A stretch of DNA of 64,000 nt from a bacterium (GTDB lineage: Bacteria > Bacteroidota > Ignavibacteria > SZUA-365), in the NCBI GenBank assembly GCA_020444325.1, contig JAHLLD010000001.1, forward strand, positions 1-64,000, given 5' to 3'. Below are positions 41,156-49,765 of this stretch, in pieces (the stretch's first letter is position 1; every line of letters starts with the position of its first letter). Under the pieces are notes generated by a model. That model was given only the letters and a program-made list of their open reading frames with translations. It made no database searches and had not been told where the DNA came from. The position numbers were made by a program, and so were the translations under genes.

Positions 41156-43102
41156 CTACTTACCGAGCAGTCTGGAAGCCAGCACAAAAGCCCATTTTCT
41201 TTCCCAGTTTGCAGCCGGACCCGACAACGCTGGGACTGCTTTCCAGCTGTCGATGCGGGAGTCCTGCTCGAGCCAGTGGCGGATGGGGACCTGGAAGCCG
41301 GTTTTGCGGCGGTCGAGGAGTTTCTGGGGAATGGGACGCGAGGGGGCGTGCGCGAGGTAGCGCTTGCGCTCGGTGAGAACGGTGGGCGGCAGCAGGGGTG
41401 CGACGGACTGCAGAAGGACACTGTCCACCAGTGGCACCCTGATCTCGATACTGTGCGCCATGCCGGCCCAGTCGGAATCACGCAGCAGCTGATTGCGCAT
41501 GTACAGTCCGGCTTCCAGCGCGGCCACACGTCCATAGGCGTTTCCCGGATCCGGCTGCATGGCGGCTTCTATACGCTCCATGAGCTGCAGCTGCTGTATC
41601 CCGTCGTGCACCATATCCTGATCGAACAGCTCGGCCAGCTCCCACGGCATGAACAGTCCCCTGCGTAAAAACCACGCGCCGGGATAACTGCCGCCGTACT
41701 TGAGCACGCCGGCGATCTTGGGTGAACGGCCGGTTTTCCCCGCAACAAGCGAGGAATACAGCGTGCGGAAAGTATCCCCCAGCAGCGGCATTTTGGATGG
41801 AATGCGGAAACGCTGTACCCAGGCAGGGACATCTTCAAAGGTGTTATATCCCGCGAACAGTTCGTCTCCTCCCAATCCGCTCAGCGCGACTTTGAGTCCG
41901 TTTTCCTGCGCCGCCTTGCTGACGTAATACGTGTTGATACCGTCGATGGATGGCTGATCCATCACGTGAAGGATATGCTCGAGATCGCCGGAGAATTCCT
42001 GCTGCGTGAGCATGCGCGTGCGGTGATCGGTCGCGTAATGCGCGGCCACTTCCGCGGCAAGTGGCGCTTCGTCATCATGCCGCCCGCGAAATTCCTCGAA
42101 CGCCAGCGTCACCGTGCGCAGGTCTTCAATGCCCGCGTCGCGCACGAGTCCAACCAGTGACCCCGAATCGATTCCCGCGGAAAGGAATGCTCCCACGGGC
42201 ACGTCGGCGATCATGTGGTGGGAGGTGGAATCCTTCAGGGCCGCGGAGATCACCTCACGTGGAGCAGGGATTGAATCCCCCTGCGACCCTGCATCATCAC
42301 GTGGAGCAGGGATTGAATCCCCCTGCGACCCTGACATAGAGGATTTTTTCGATGAATGTGCGTTTGAACCCGTGGACGTGTATTTGGAAAGGGATTCAAT
42401 CCCTTCTCCTAATATCTCGGGTAATGAGAAATATGATACGGGATCCCGGAAGCCCTTTGCGTCTGCCTCGATATACGAGCCCGCAGGTAATGCCTTTATG
42501 CCTTCGTAAATCGTGCGGGGTTCGGGGACGGAGCCGAGCATGAGGAAGCCCATGAGGGAGGCGTGGTCGATGGTGGCGGAGACGTTGCCGCCGGCGACGA
42601 GGGCTTTGACCTGCGAAGCGAGGCGGATGCTGTGTCCGTCGCTCGCGTAGTACAGCGGTTTGATGCCATAGGGATCGCGGGCCGCGAAAAGGCGCTTCCG
42701 CTCGGCATCCCAGATGGCGAACGCGAACATCCCGCGAAGCATCGGCAGCATGTCCACCCCATGCCGCGCATACAGTGCCATGAGGACTTCCGTGTCCGTC
42801 TCCGAATGGAACTGCCATCCCTCATCCAGCAGCCGTTGGCGTAGCGGCTGATAGTTATATATCTCGCCGTTGAAGGTGATGGTAAAGCGTTTGTTGACCG
42901 AGTGCATCGGCTGCGCGCCGCGTTCGGAGAGATCGATGATGGAGAGGCGCCGGTGGCCGAAGCCCACGCGTCCGTCGTCGGACACCCACTCCCCGTAGCC
43001 ATCGGGTCCGCGCGCGCTCATGTGATCCCGCGTCTCCCGCAGCTCGGCGAGATCCACACGGGCTTCGGTCTTGAAATGGTATATAGCGTTTATGCCGCAC
43101 AT
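41156..43102 (-). CDS. asnB: Asparagine synthase-like amidotransferase (glutamine-hydrolysing), 648 aa, with repeat-derived insertion
   Basis: Residues 1-210 form the glutaminase domain with the nucleophile Cys2 (MCGINAIYHF), RGPDGYGEW, GHRRLSIIDLS and FNGEIYNY. The synthetase domain begins near residue 300 with the PP-loop DVPVGAFLSAGIDSGS, and later GLGGDELFAGYN and the IEIRVPLVDS block. In polysaccharide loci such enzymes often amidate uronic acids, which would fit ugd here (inference). Between the domains about 50 residues are foreign: a Ser-rich stretch and two copies of GSQGDSIPAPR encoded by a 42-bp tandem repeat of non-coding type. Confidence 0.92.
   Translation of the reverse strand: MCGINAIYHFKTEARVDLAELRETRDHMSARGPDGYGEWVSDDGRVGFGHRRLSIIDLSERGAQPMHSVNKRFTITFNGEIYNYQPLRQRLLDEGWQFHSETDTEVLMALYARHGVDMLPMLRGMFAFAIWDAERKRLFAARDPYGIKPLYYASDGHSIRLASQVKALVAGGNVSATIDHASLMGFLMLGSVPEPRTIYEGIKALPAGSYIEADAKGFRDPVSYFSLPEILGEGIESLSKYTSTGSNAHSSKKSSMSGSQGDSIPAPRDDAGSQGDSIPAPREVISAALKDSTSHHMIADVPVGAFLSAGIDSGSLVGLVRDAGIEDLRTVTLAFEEFRGRHDDEAPLAAEVAAHYATDHRTRMLTQQEFSGDLEHILHVMDQPSIDGINTYYVSKAAQENGLKVALSGLGGDELFAGYNTFEDVPAWVQRFRIPSKMPLLGDTFRTLYSSLVAGKTGRSPKIAGVLKYGGSYPGAWFLRRGLFMPWELAELFDQDMVHDGIQQLQLMERIEAAMQPDPGNAYGRVAALEAGLYMRNQLLRDSDWAGMAHSIEIRVPLVDSVLLQSVAPLLPPTVLTERKRYLAHAPSRPIPQKLLDRRKTGFQVPIRHWLEQDSRIDSWKAVPALSGPAANWERKWAFVLASRLLGK
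42257..42420. repeat. GGATTGAATCC repeat modules inside asnB
   Basis: Two 42-bp units (42257-42298 and 42299-42340) each hold ACGTGGAGCAGGGATTGAAT followed by CCCCCTGCGACCCTG; GGGATTGAATCCC is palindromic. A third, inverted relative, GGGATTCAATCCCTTCTCC, lies at 42392-42412. The length multiple of three keeps the asnB frame open. The same module family is intergenic at 43190-43350. Confidence 0.85.
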
Positions 43103-43189
43103 GGGGGGAGTTGAGCTCCGGGGGTTTGTTACTGAGAATCAGGTCGATGGAAAGATAGAAATATGAAAAGATGGAACAATGGAATAATG

Positions 43190-43350
43190 CTTCCGTGGAG
43201 AATGGATTGATTTCCCTTCGATCGATAAACATCCTGTGGAGCATGGATTGAATTCCCTTGCAGCTTCCGACGCGGGTTTTGTGTTGCGTCGATGGATACG
43301 ATCCCTCGGTGGTTATCTGCTGGAGAATTCAATCCATTCTCCTGTCGGAG
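43190..43350. repeat. GGATTGAATTCC module array between asnB and the GT-C gene
   Basis: Modules GTGGAGAATGGATTGATTTCC, GTGGAGCATGGATTGAATTCC and, inverted, GGAGAATTCAATCCATTCTCC fill the gap and run about 20 bp into the 3' end of the neighbouring membrane gene. An isolated module (TGGAGTATGGATTGATTTC) occurs at 44875-44894, in the N-terminal coding part of that same gene. Confidence 0.75.
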
Positions 43351-44912
43351 TGGGTTCTCACCCAGATTTCCAGGTTGTAGTCGGACAAATATGCAGTTTC
43401 TGCATAATCGGGGGCGATTTGCTCGAAAAAGCCGCGGGATTGCAGCCAGGTGTAGATGGTCATGCCGGGAGGGAAGTTCCAGTAGGAGGCGCCGCGTTCG
43501 ATGAGGAGGATGGCAGGCGCGTGGGTGCGGATGTCCTCCATCAACTCGCGGTAGTATTTTTCCTCGAACCAGGCGCGGTCGGGCCAGGGCGAGATGGTGT
43601 TCCTTCCCGCGTAGCACATGGTGACGGGGAATGCATAGTAATAACGCGAGCCGTAACGTCGTCCCGCATACGTGATGGCGGGGAACTGGGGATCGACTTC
43701 GTCGGAAATCGCGACGATGGAATCGTCCTTGTCGGACAGCTGGGTGATGAGGGAGGATACGGCGTTGCCTGCGGGACGCGGGGCGTCGGCGTGCAGCCAG
43801 AATGAGGGACGAGGCAGGAAACCGATCTGCAGCAGGAGAAAAACGACGAGGAGCAGCATCGTGGCGCGGGGACGTTTTTCCTCACGCACCTGCCTCCATA
43901 TCAACAGGTACATCGCGAAGCCGACGATCAGCGCGGCGACGTGGTGAAGAGGGACGTAGTGATAGCTCCACCCCTTCCCCTGCACAATCATGGCGATGGC
44001 CATTGCCGCGAAGAGGATGCCGAGAAGCTGAATCAACTGCATCCACCGCGCATGTCCCCTCGCCAGGAATACTGCAAGGACGAAGGAAATGACGGACACG
44101 AGGAATTCCCATGACAGCAGCAGTCCACCAAACTCCCCGAGCGGATCGTATCCCATCGCGCGGTGGAAGTCCACAAACAGCGGCCACCAGTTCCCGTAAT
44201 AATCCCGCAGCGACGGCAGGAGGAGGAAAAGGATGATGACGAGTGCGGCTGCTTCCAGAGGCACGCGCAACCGGCGCAGCTGAAGGTAGGATTTCCAGCG
44301 GAGGCGGATGAGCAGCCACAGCTCCACTCCCACCGGCAGGGCGCCGTACATCGGTTTCATCAGCAGCGCCACGGCGAGGAAAAGGGCGATGAGGGATTGC
44401 AGCAGAGCGGGACTCCGCTCCCCCTGCAGTCGCAATGCGGCATGCAGCGCGTAGGGCAGAAGCATGAGGAAAATCAGCTGATCGCGCTGACCGTAATCCC
44501 CTCGGTACAGCAGCAGCGCCGTGACATTCGCGAGCAGCAGCAGGAACAGCGCCGGCAGCCAGCGCCGCTCCTCAGGCAGCACGCGTGCGAGCAGCCACGC
44601 ACCCACTCCCCCGCTCGCGGCAATCAATGCGAGGACGCTCAGATGTGTGGCCCGGACGATATCGATTCCGGCAACATCCCGCACCCAGGTCGGTACGACG
44701 CTGAGGTACATGATGAGCGGGGGATTCGTGTCGATCATATCCCGCATCGGCACCGCTCCCCCGCGCAGCATTTCCCCCATGCTCACCAGCATCGCCACAT
44801 CCGCCTCCATCCACCACCGCCATGCAATCACGGCGAGGAGGTGGAGGAAAGCGAGGGTGATAACAATCATCCCTGGAGTATGGATTGATTTCTTTTTCAA
44901 ACCCTCACTCAT
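43329..44912 (-). CDS. GT-C-like membrane protein, tandem paralogue A, 527 aa
   Basis: A multi-spanning protein (about 11 helices) with a first periplasmic loop MEADVAMLVSMGEMLRGGAVPMRDMIDTNPP and a periplasmic C-terminal part. It shares with its two upstream neighbours the blocks DTNPPxxxYLS, GDYGQRDQLIF, LLMKPMYGALP, QGKGWSYHYVP and GRRYGSRYYYAFPVTMCY. The layout resembles GT39/GT83-type lipid-linked sugar transferases; donor and acceptor are unknown. The frame starts at 44990, but the Met at 44912 lies 19 bp after the stop of the upstream gene and is more likely. Two codons near the start and the last codons overlap repeat modules. Confidence 0.75.
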   Translation of the reverse strand: MSEGLKKKSIHTPGMIVITLAFLHLLAVIAWRWWMEADVAMLVSMGEMLRGGAVPMRDMIDTNPPLIMYLSVVPTWVRDVAGIDIVRATHLSVLALIAASGGVGAWLLARVLPEERRWLPALFLLLLANVTALLLYRGDYGQRDQLIFLMLLPYALHAALRLQGERSPALLQSLIALFLAVALLMKPMYGALPVGVELWLLIRLRWKSYLQLRRLRVPLEAAALVIILFLLLPSLRDYYGNWWPLFVDFHRAMGYDPLGEFGGLLLSWEFLVSVISFVLAVFLARGHARWMQLIQLLGILFAAMAIAMIVQGKGWSYHYVPLHHVAALIVGFAMYLLIWRQVREEKRPRATMLLLVVFLLLQIGFLPRPSFWLHADAPRPAGNAVSSLITQLSDKDDSIVAISDEVDPQFPAITYAGRRYGSRYYYAFPVTMCYAGRNTISPWPDRAWFEEKYYRELMEDIRTHAPAILLIERGASYWNFPPGMTIYTWLQSRGFFEQIAPDYAETAYLSDYNLEIWVRTHSDRRMD

Positions 44913-44931
44913 GATATGCGGAACATCATTT

Positions 44932-46578
44932 TCAATAACTTGTCCCGGCGTAGTTCCGCAAAGCCCCGCTAGGCGGAGCGAGCGGGACAAAGCCGGAATC
45001 CATGTTCCTTACGTACATCACCATGCCATTTTCGGGGAAATATTGAACCTCGTGATAATGTTTTCCCTCACCTTCAAAAAATCCCTTATGATCGAGCCAT
45101 GTCTTCAGGTTGAAGCCGGGGGGGAATTTCCAACGGCCTTTCTGAACGTCGATGAGGAGGATGGCGGGTTTGTTTTTGTGGATGTCTTCAAGCATCGCGC
45201 GGTAGTATTTCGCTTCATACCACTCACGTCCGGCGATGGGACGAGCGTCGTGCTGACCGGAGTAACACATGGTAACGGGGTAGGACCAGTAGTAGCGGGA
45301 TCCGTAGCGCCGGCCAGAATACGTGATGTCCGGAAAGTGCGTGGGCACTTCTCTCGAAAACGCAACCACGCAATCGTCCGCCAGCGTATGCGTCCTGATC
45401 GCTTCCGAGAGCGCGGTTCTCGGCGGCTCCGGCCAGCCGGCACGAAGCGTACCCGGCAGGTCCGGGTACAATCCCAGCTGCAGCACAAACATGACAGCCA
45501 GGCTTGTGTTCAATGCGCTGCGTGAAACCTGCCGCCCTTTTCCCGAAACGACGGCGAGCGCATACAGTACGAAAGGCACGATCAGCCACATGGTCATGCG
45601 CATGGGGAGGATATGATAATTCCATCCCTTCCCCTGGCTCAGCATGGCCAGGACAAAGGCCGGATACAGCAGCATGATCGCGTCCAGCAGCAGCGCGAGA
45701 TTTGATTTTCTGAGCGCGGTCCTCAGCAGCAATGCGAGCGTGAGGACTGCGAGCGCAAATTGAAAGTGTGGCTGCTGCACAAGCTCGAACAGCTCGACCT
45801 TGATCCTGAAGCCCAGCGTTCTGTGGAAATCCAGCATCAGGGGAAATATTTCCGTGTAGTAATGCCAGAGAGGCCTGATGGCGAGGAGGAGAGCGACGGA
45901 CCACAACAGGGTGAGCGCCGGCAACAGCAGTGTCTTACCGTATTTTCGCATGCCCCCGCTCCGCCACAGTATCAGCAGTTCAACGGCGAATGGAGCGAGT
46001 CCATACATGGGCTTCATCAGCATCGCCACCGCGAGCAGCAGGGCGCTGACAGTCATCACAGCTCGCGAAATGGGAATGCTACGCAGCGACAGCAGGCGCA
46101 GAAAAACGTAGGGAATAATCGCAGTGAATATGAGCTGCTCTCTCTGCCCGAAATCGTTCTCATGCACATTGAGAACAGCCAGGTACATCCACACACCAGA
46201 GAAAAGATACAGCGCTGTTGTGCCCGATTCACTTCCAGTGAGTTTTCTCAGCGCGTAGATGGAGAGCAGACCGGTCAATCCCAGGTAGAGGACCGTCGCC
46301 GCGTGTGTTGCATGCATTAAGCTCAGGCCCAGCAGATCCCTCAACAGGAGTGGGATATAGCCGAGGTAGACGACCATGGGGGGATTGGTATCGTGAAGCT
46401 GTGTGGCGGGAAGAACACCTTGACGCAGCATATCCGACATGGTCATGAGCATGGCCGCATCCGTGCTGAAGACACGAGCGTACACCACCACTATGATAAC
46501 ATGCAGCAGCGCAAGGACGAACAGCGTGCGCGTGATGATGCGGGACTGAAAAACGGTGAGGATTCGATTGGACTGCAT
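44932..46578 (-). CDS. GT-C-like membrane protein, tandem paralogue B, 548 aa
   Basis: Same family as its neighbours: FSTDAAMLMTMSDMLRQG, LHDTNPPMVVYLGYIP, NDFGQREQLIF, LLMKPMYGLAPF, QGKGWNYHILP and GRRYGSRYYWSYPVTMCYSG. It starts in TAATG overlap with the stop of paralogue C. The last 15 residues (APPSGALRNYAGTSY) have no counterpart in the paralogues and are encoded by hairpin modules (GTTCCGC.., CGCTAGGCG, CCCGCTAGGCGGAGCGAGCGGG), so the native C-terminus was probably replaced. Probably moves sugars from a lipid donor outside the inner membrane. Confidence 0.75.
   Translation of the reverse strand: MQSNRILTVFQSRIITRTLFVLALLHVIIVVVYARVFSTDAAMLMTMSDMLRQGVLPATQLHDTNPPMVVYLGYIPLLLRDLLGLSLMHATHAATVLYLGLTGLLSIYALRKLTGSESGTTALYLFSGVWMYLAVLNVHENDFGQREQLIFTAIIPYVFLRLLSLRSIPISRAVMTVSALLLAVAMLMKPMYGLAPFAVELLILWRSGGMRKYGKTLLLPALTLLWSVALLLAIRPLWHYYTEIFPLMLDFHRTLGFRIKVELFELVQQPHFQFALAVLTLALLLRTALRKSNLALLLDAIMLLYPAFVLAMLSQGKGWNYHILPMRMTMWLIVPFVLYALAVVSGKGRQVSRSALNTSLAVMFVLQLGLYPDLPGTLRAGWPEPPRTALSEAIRTHTLADDCVVAFSREVPTHFPDITYSGRRYGSRYYWSYPVTMCYSGQHDARPIAGREWYEAKYYRAMLEDIHKNKPAILLIDVQKGRWKFPPGFNLKTWLDHKGFFEGEGKHYHEVQYFPENGMVMYVRNMDSGFVPLAPPSGALRNYAGTSY
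44938..44992. repeat. Hairpin modules inside the end of paralogue B
   Basis: TTGTCCCG at 44939 pairs with CGGGACAA near 44986, enclosing GTTCCGC and CCGCTAGGCGG stems. The vocabulary is that of the intergenic arrays, but the DNA is translated as the last residues of the membrane protein. Confidence 0.6.
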
Positions 46579-48173
46579 TACTCCTCCACCGCCTTTGCAT
46601 GAACGCCGGAGGTATCCATGTCAGTCCTGCGCTTGAACACAGCCAACCTCCCCGCTACGCCTTCCAGGGGAGCATACGCGATTCCCGGACCGTCCAGAAA
46701 AAACCCTTCCGCCTGCAGCCAGGTGAGAGCGGACATCGTATCGGGCAGGAACCAGCGTGCACGCGTGGAATCGACGAGCACGAGTTCGGGCCGTGTGCGT
46801 TCGATGTCAGACCAGAGTTCCTGACGATACTTATCCACGAACCACTTCCGTTCTTCACGCACGCGCTGCGCAGGCTGTCCTCCATACCCCATCACCAGCG
46901 GAAACGCGAGCAGATACCGCGATCCATATCTCCTGCCGCTCTGGGTAATGGCAGGAAAACCAAATTCGATGCCGGGATTGACCACGACGACGTAGTCGTC
47001 GGGATGGGTATTGTGCTCGATCACCTGCTGCAGAGGGGTGGACGGTGCACGGGGAGGAGAGATGCGCAGCCAGCTGGTGATGGTCGGAAACAGGGCGAGC
47101 TGAAGGATGGCGAACAGCAGGACAATGCCGAATACTCCCTTCTCCATCGGAAGCTTCCAGTGCTCCACATGCTGAAGAGCCACCAGAAGCACCATCGCCG
47201 TCAGTACGCAGAAACCGTAAATGGAGGGGATATAGTGATAGTTCCACCCCTTGCCCTGCAGCAGCATACCGAGAAATGCACCGACCGTAAGAAGCATGAC
47301 GGCAAGGAGCAGATCACGCAGTCCACGTGCTTTCATCCCCCTGTACAGCAGCAGCGCCGCAGCAAATATCACAAGGCTGAAGTGAAAGACCTGTTCCTGG
47401 CAAAGCTCCTTCAATAATTCCCAAATGTCATAACCGTAGGACCGGTGGTAGCGGATGATCAGTCCCCACCAGTCCGTCACGTAGAGCCGCATCGCTTCCG
47501 AAAGTGCCACGGCGAGTATTCCGAGGACCGCGGCTATGAGAACGATGCGCAGATGACGCAAATACTTCCGCATCCCCAGCCGCAGCAGCACCGCCATTTC
47601 AAACACCAGCGGCAGGGCACCATACATCGGTTTGAGCAGCAGCGCCAGTGCAAGCAGCGCCGCCGCAGCAAATTCCGCGGGAAGTGGCAGTGCGCGTTCG
47701 CGCATTGCCACCATTCGGAGAAAGGCGTAGGGAAACATTGCGGCAATGATAAGGTGATCTCGCTGACCGAAGTCGCCCATGTGCAGCACGTATACGGCCA
47801 GCAGAATCCAAACCGCAGCAAACACACGCGTCGCCGCAGGCCGATCGGGCAGCTGCAGAAAACGCATTGCATACGCAGTCAACCAGCCGGTGCCTGCCAG
47901 GAAGAGCGTCACGGCCACATGCGCACTGCGAACGATATCCAGTCCCGTCCAATTGCCAATCCAAACCGGAATGACGCTCAGGTACATGATGGTCGGGGGA
48001 TTGGTGTCGAACACATCCCTGAACGGCAGAGCTCCATCGAGAATCATCCGCGCCATGGTGATATACTGGGCGACATCGATGTTGAGCGTTTTCGCATATG
48101 CAAGGACGATGAGGAATTGCAGTCCGAGCAACGCGAAGAGCGCATGGGCGAGCCTTGTGTAATTCACCTTCAT
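46578..48173 (-). CDS. GT-C-like membrane protein, tandem paralogue C, 531 aa
   Basis: The third member: LNIDVAQYITMARMILDGALPFRDVFDTNPPTIMYLS is split over the first periplasmic loop; GDFGQRDHLII, LLLKPMYGALPL, QGKGWNYHYIPS and GRRYGSRYLLAFPLVMGYGG follow. It starts in ATGA overlap with gene 48170-49765 and ends one base into paralogue B, so the set is translationally coupled. The C-terminal soluble domain (ELWSDIERTRPELVLVDSTRARW) is shared in outline by A and B. Substrate unknown. Confidence 0.75.
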   Translation of the reverse strand: MKVNYTRLAHALFALLGLQFLIVLAYAKTLNIDVAQYITMARMILDGALPFRDVFDTNPPTIMYLSVIPVWIGNWTGLDIVRSAHVAVTLFLAGTGWLTAYAMRFLQLPDRPAATRVFAAVWILLAVYVLHMGDFGQRDHLIIAAMFPYAFLRMVAMRERALPLPAEFAAAALLALALLLKPMYGALPLVFEMAVLLRLGMRKYLRHLRIVLIAAVLGILAVALSEAMRLYVTDWWGLIIRYHRSYGYDIWELLKELCQEQVFHFSLVIFAAALLLYRGMKARGLRDLLLAVMLLTVGAFLGMLLQGKGWNYHYIPSIYGFCVLTAMVLLVALQHVEHWKLPMEKGVFGIVLLFAILQLALFPTITSWLRISPPRAPSTPLQQVIEHNTHPDDYVVVVNPGIEFGFPAITQSGRRYGSRYLLAFPLVMGYGGQPAQRVREERKWFVDKYRQELWSDIERTRPELVLVDSTRARWFLPDTMSALTWLQAEGFFLDGPGIAYAPLEGVAGRLAVFKRRTDMDTSGVHAKAVEE

Positions 48174-49765
48174 GGCACAGGCTCGGACTCCTGTGAGGCA
48201 GGGACCGCGGTGTCTGCAGGCCTGGCGGAAACCGCGAATATGTATCCCTCCGGTATTGAGAGCACGGTATCCAGGCGATAGTATTGTTGAAGCTCCGTGA
48301 GGGGCATTGCGATGCCGAAGCCTCCCCAGTCAAACCATGCCAGGTATACAGGCTGCTTTTCACGGAAACACCGGTTTAGCTTCTCCCGCTGTTTCCGGAA
48401 TTTGGCAGGATCCCAGGCTGGACTGCCTTCATCGAGCAACGATCGCTCCGCCTGTAATCCACCATACCATGATATCATGATCGGGAGATTCGACAGCAGA
48501 AACGCATCCGGAGATTGCAGCATGATTGCTTTTGCCTCAGGGATCAATCTGTTCTCACGCCACTCGACCGCACTCCACCCTTCCGCCCGGTAATCCTTCA
48601 ACGCCAGCAGCCGGGAAGCTGGAATGATGGATGCCGCGACAAGCAGCAGCAGGAGCACGGTGATACCGAATGCGCGCTGAAAGGGAAACAGCTTCACCGT
48701 CCAGTACAACCACATCATGTACATCAACGCCGCGGGAATTGCAAGCGGAGCGAGTAATCGTGGAACGATATGGTCCATACTCACGGTCACGGTCGAAATG
48801 ATCATGAAGAATGTGTACACGAAAGAAAAGATGACTAGTATCAGCGCCAGTTTCGCACTCGGGTGCGTACGAAATCTGCTGTCGCGAACAATACGTATCC
48901 ACCCGGCAATGAAGACAAGCGATATGAGCAATACCGGGATCGGATCAGCGGCAATCCTGCCCGGAAGGAACCAGCGAAGGACAAAATGAAGGAGGTCCGC
49001 GATCGCCGCATCAATACTGTAGTGCGAAGGCAGGCGTGGGCCTGTCAGCGTAGCGCTGACCATATAGTTTCGCAAAACCCACAGAATGAGTGGCAGCACA
49101 GCGGTGACGCTAAAGATCAGCACCTTGCGTATGCGTGAACGCAATGTTTCCTCGAAAAGCAGCAGAAGAATGACCCCGGTCACAAGCAGCGATATACCGG
49201 CATAGCGCGTCATCATTGCCGCTGCTGCGGTGATACCCATGAGTGGGACGGAATTCGCTCCTTTCGCGCTGAATCGCAATGCGACGGTGAAAAACAGTAT
49301 CGTAAATGCTATAAACAGTGGCTCCGACAGAAACCAGAGGGAAATGACAACGAGGGGCGAGGAAAGCAGAAGCAATGGGATGGACATCCAGGACGCATGC
49401 ACTCTGTCCTCTTCCTGCAGAGCGTTCCACAACAGCCAGCTCCCCAGTCCTGCGCTGACGATATAGCTGATGGAGTTCAGAACAGCAGCGAGCTGATCCG
49501 GTTCTGACAGGCCCACGAGGCGGAGGAGTGCGAGGAACAGAGGCAGCAGCGGAGGCCAGACAGTGACGGGAACGCCGAGGTAATCCGTAAAGGAAGCGTC
49601 CTCCACCAGGTGCCGGGAGATTGTGAGATATCCGAAGGAATCCGTTGTGAAAGACGCACCCGCCTTCAGTATCAACAGCACAACGAGCACAGCGGCAGCA
49701 AGAACGGGCAGAAGCGCGAGAGCGGAAACACTGTTCAACCATTGTTTCTGGTAGTTCCGCATCAT
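48170..49765 (-). CDS. GT-C-like multi-spanning membrane protein, 531 aa
   Basis: About ten helices; the first loop holds FTTDSFGYLTISRHLVEDASF, in which Asp may be the metal or donor contact of GT-C enzymes, followed by PVTVWPPLLPLFLALLR. It is not closely related to paralogues A-C: the DTNPP and DFGQR blocks are missing. It overlaps both neighbours by 4 bp (ATGA). Probably a polyprenyl-phosphate-dependent sugar transferase; alternative: flippase-like or unknown membrane protein. Confidence 0.7.
   Translation of the reverse strand: MMRNYQKQWLNSVSALALLPVLAAAVLVVLLILKAGASFTTDSFGYLTISRHLVEDASFTDYLGVPVTVWPPLLPLFLALLRLVGLSEPDQLAAVLNSISYIVSAGLGSWLLWNALQEEDRVHASWMSIPLLLLSSPLVVISLWFLSEPLFIAFTILFFTVALRFSAKGANSVPLMGITAAAAMMTRYAGISLLVTGVILLLLFEETLRSRIRKVLIFSVTAVLPLILWVLRNYMVSATLTGPRLPSHYSIDAAIADLLHFVLRWFLPGRIAADPIPVLLISLVFIAGWIRIVRDSRFRTHPSAKLALILVIFSFVYTFFMIISTVTVSMDHIVPRLLAPLAIPAALMYMMWLYWTVKLFPFQRAFGITVLLLLLVAASIIPASRLLALKDYRAEGWSAVEWRENRLIPEAKAIMLQSPDAFLLSNLPIMISWYGGLQAERSLLDEGSPAWDPAKFRKQREKLNRCFREKQPVYLAWFDWGGFGIAMPLTELQQYYRLDTVLSIPEGYIFAVSARPADTAVPASQESEPVP

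Noticed and set aside
39923-41668. 581-aa open frame on the plus strand
   Set aside because: It crosses the antisense of the WecA-type gene, an intergenic hairpin array and part of asnB. No recognisable motif; composition is Met/Arg/Ser-rich as expected for a shadow.
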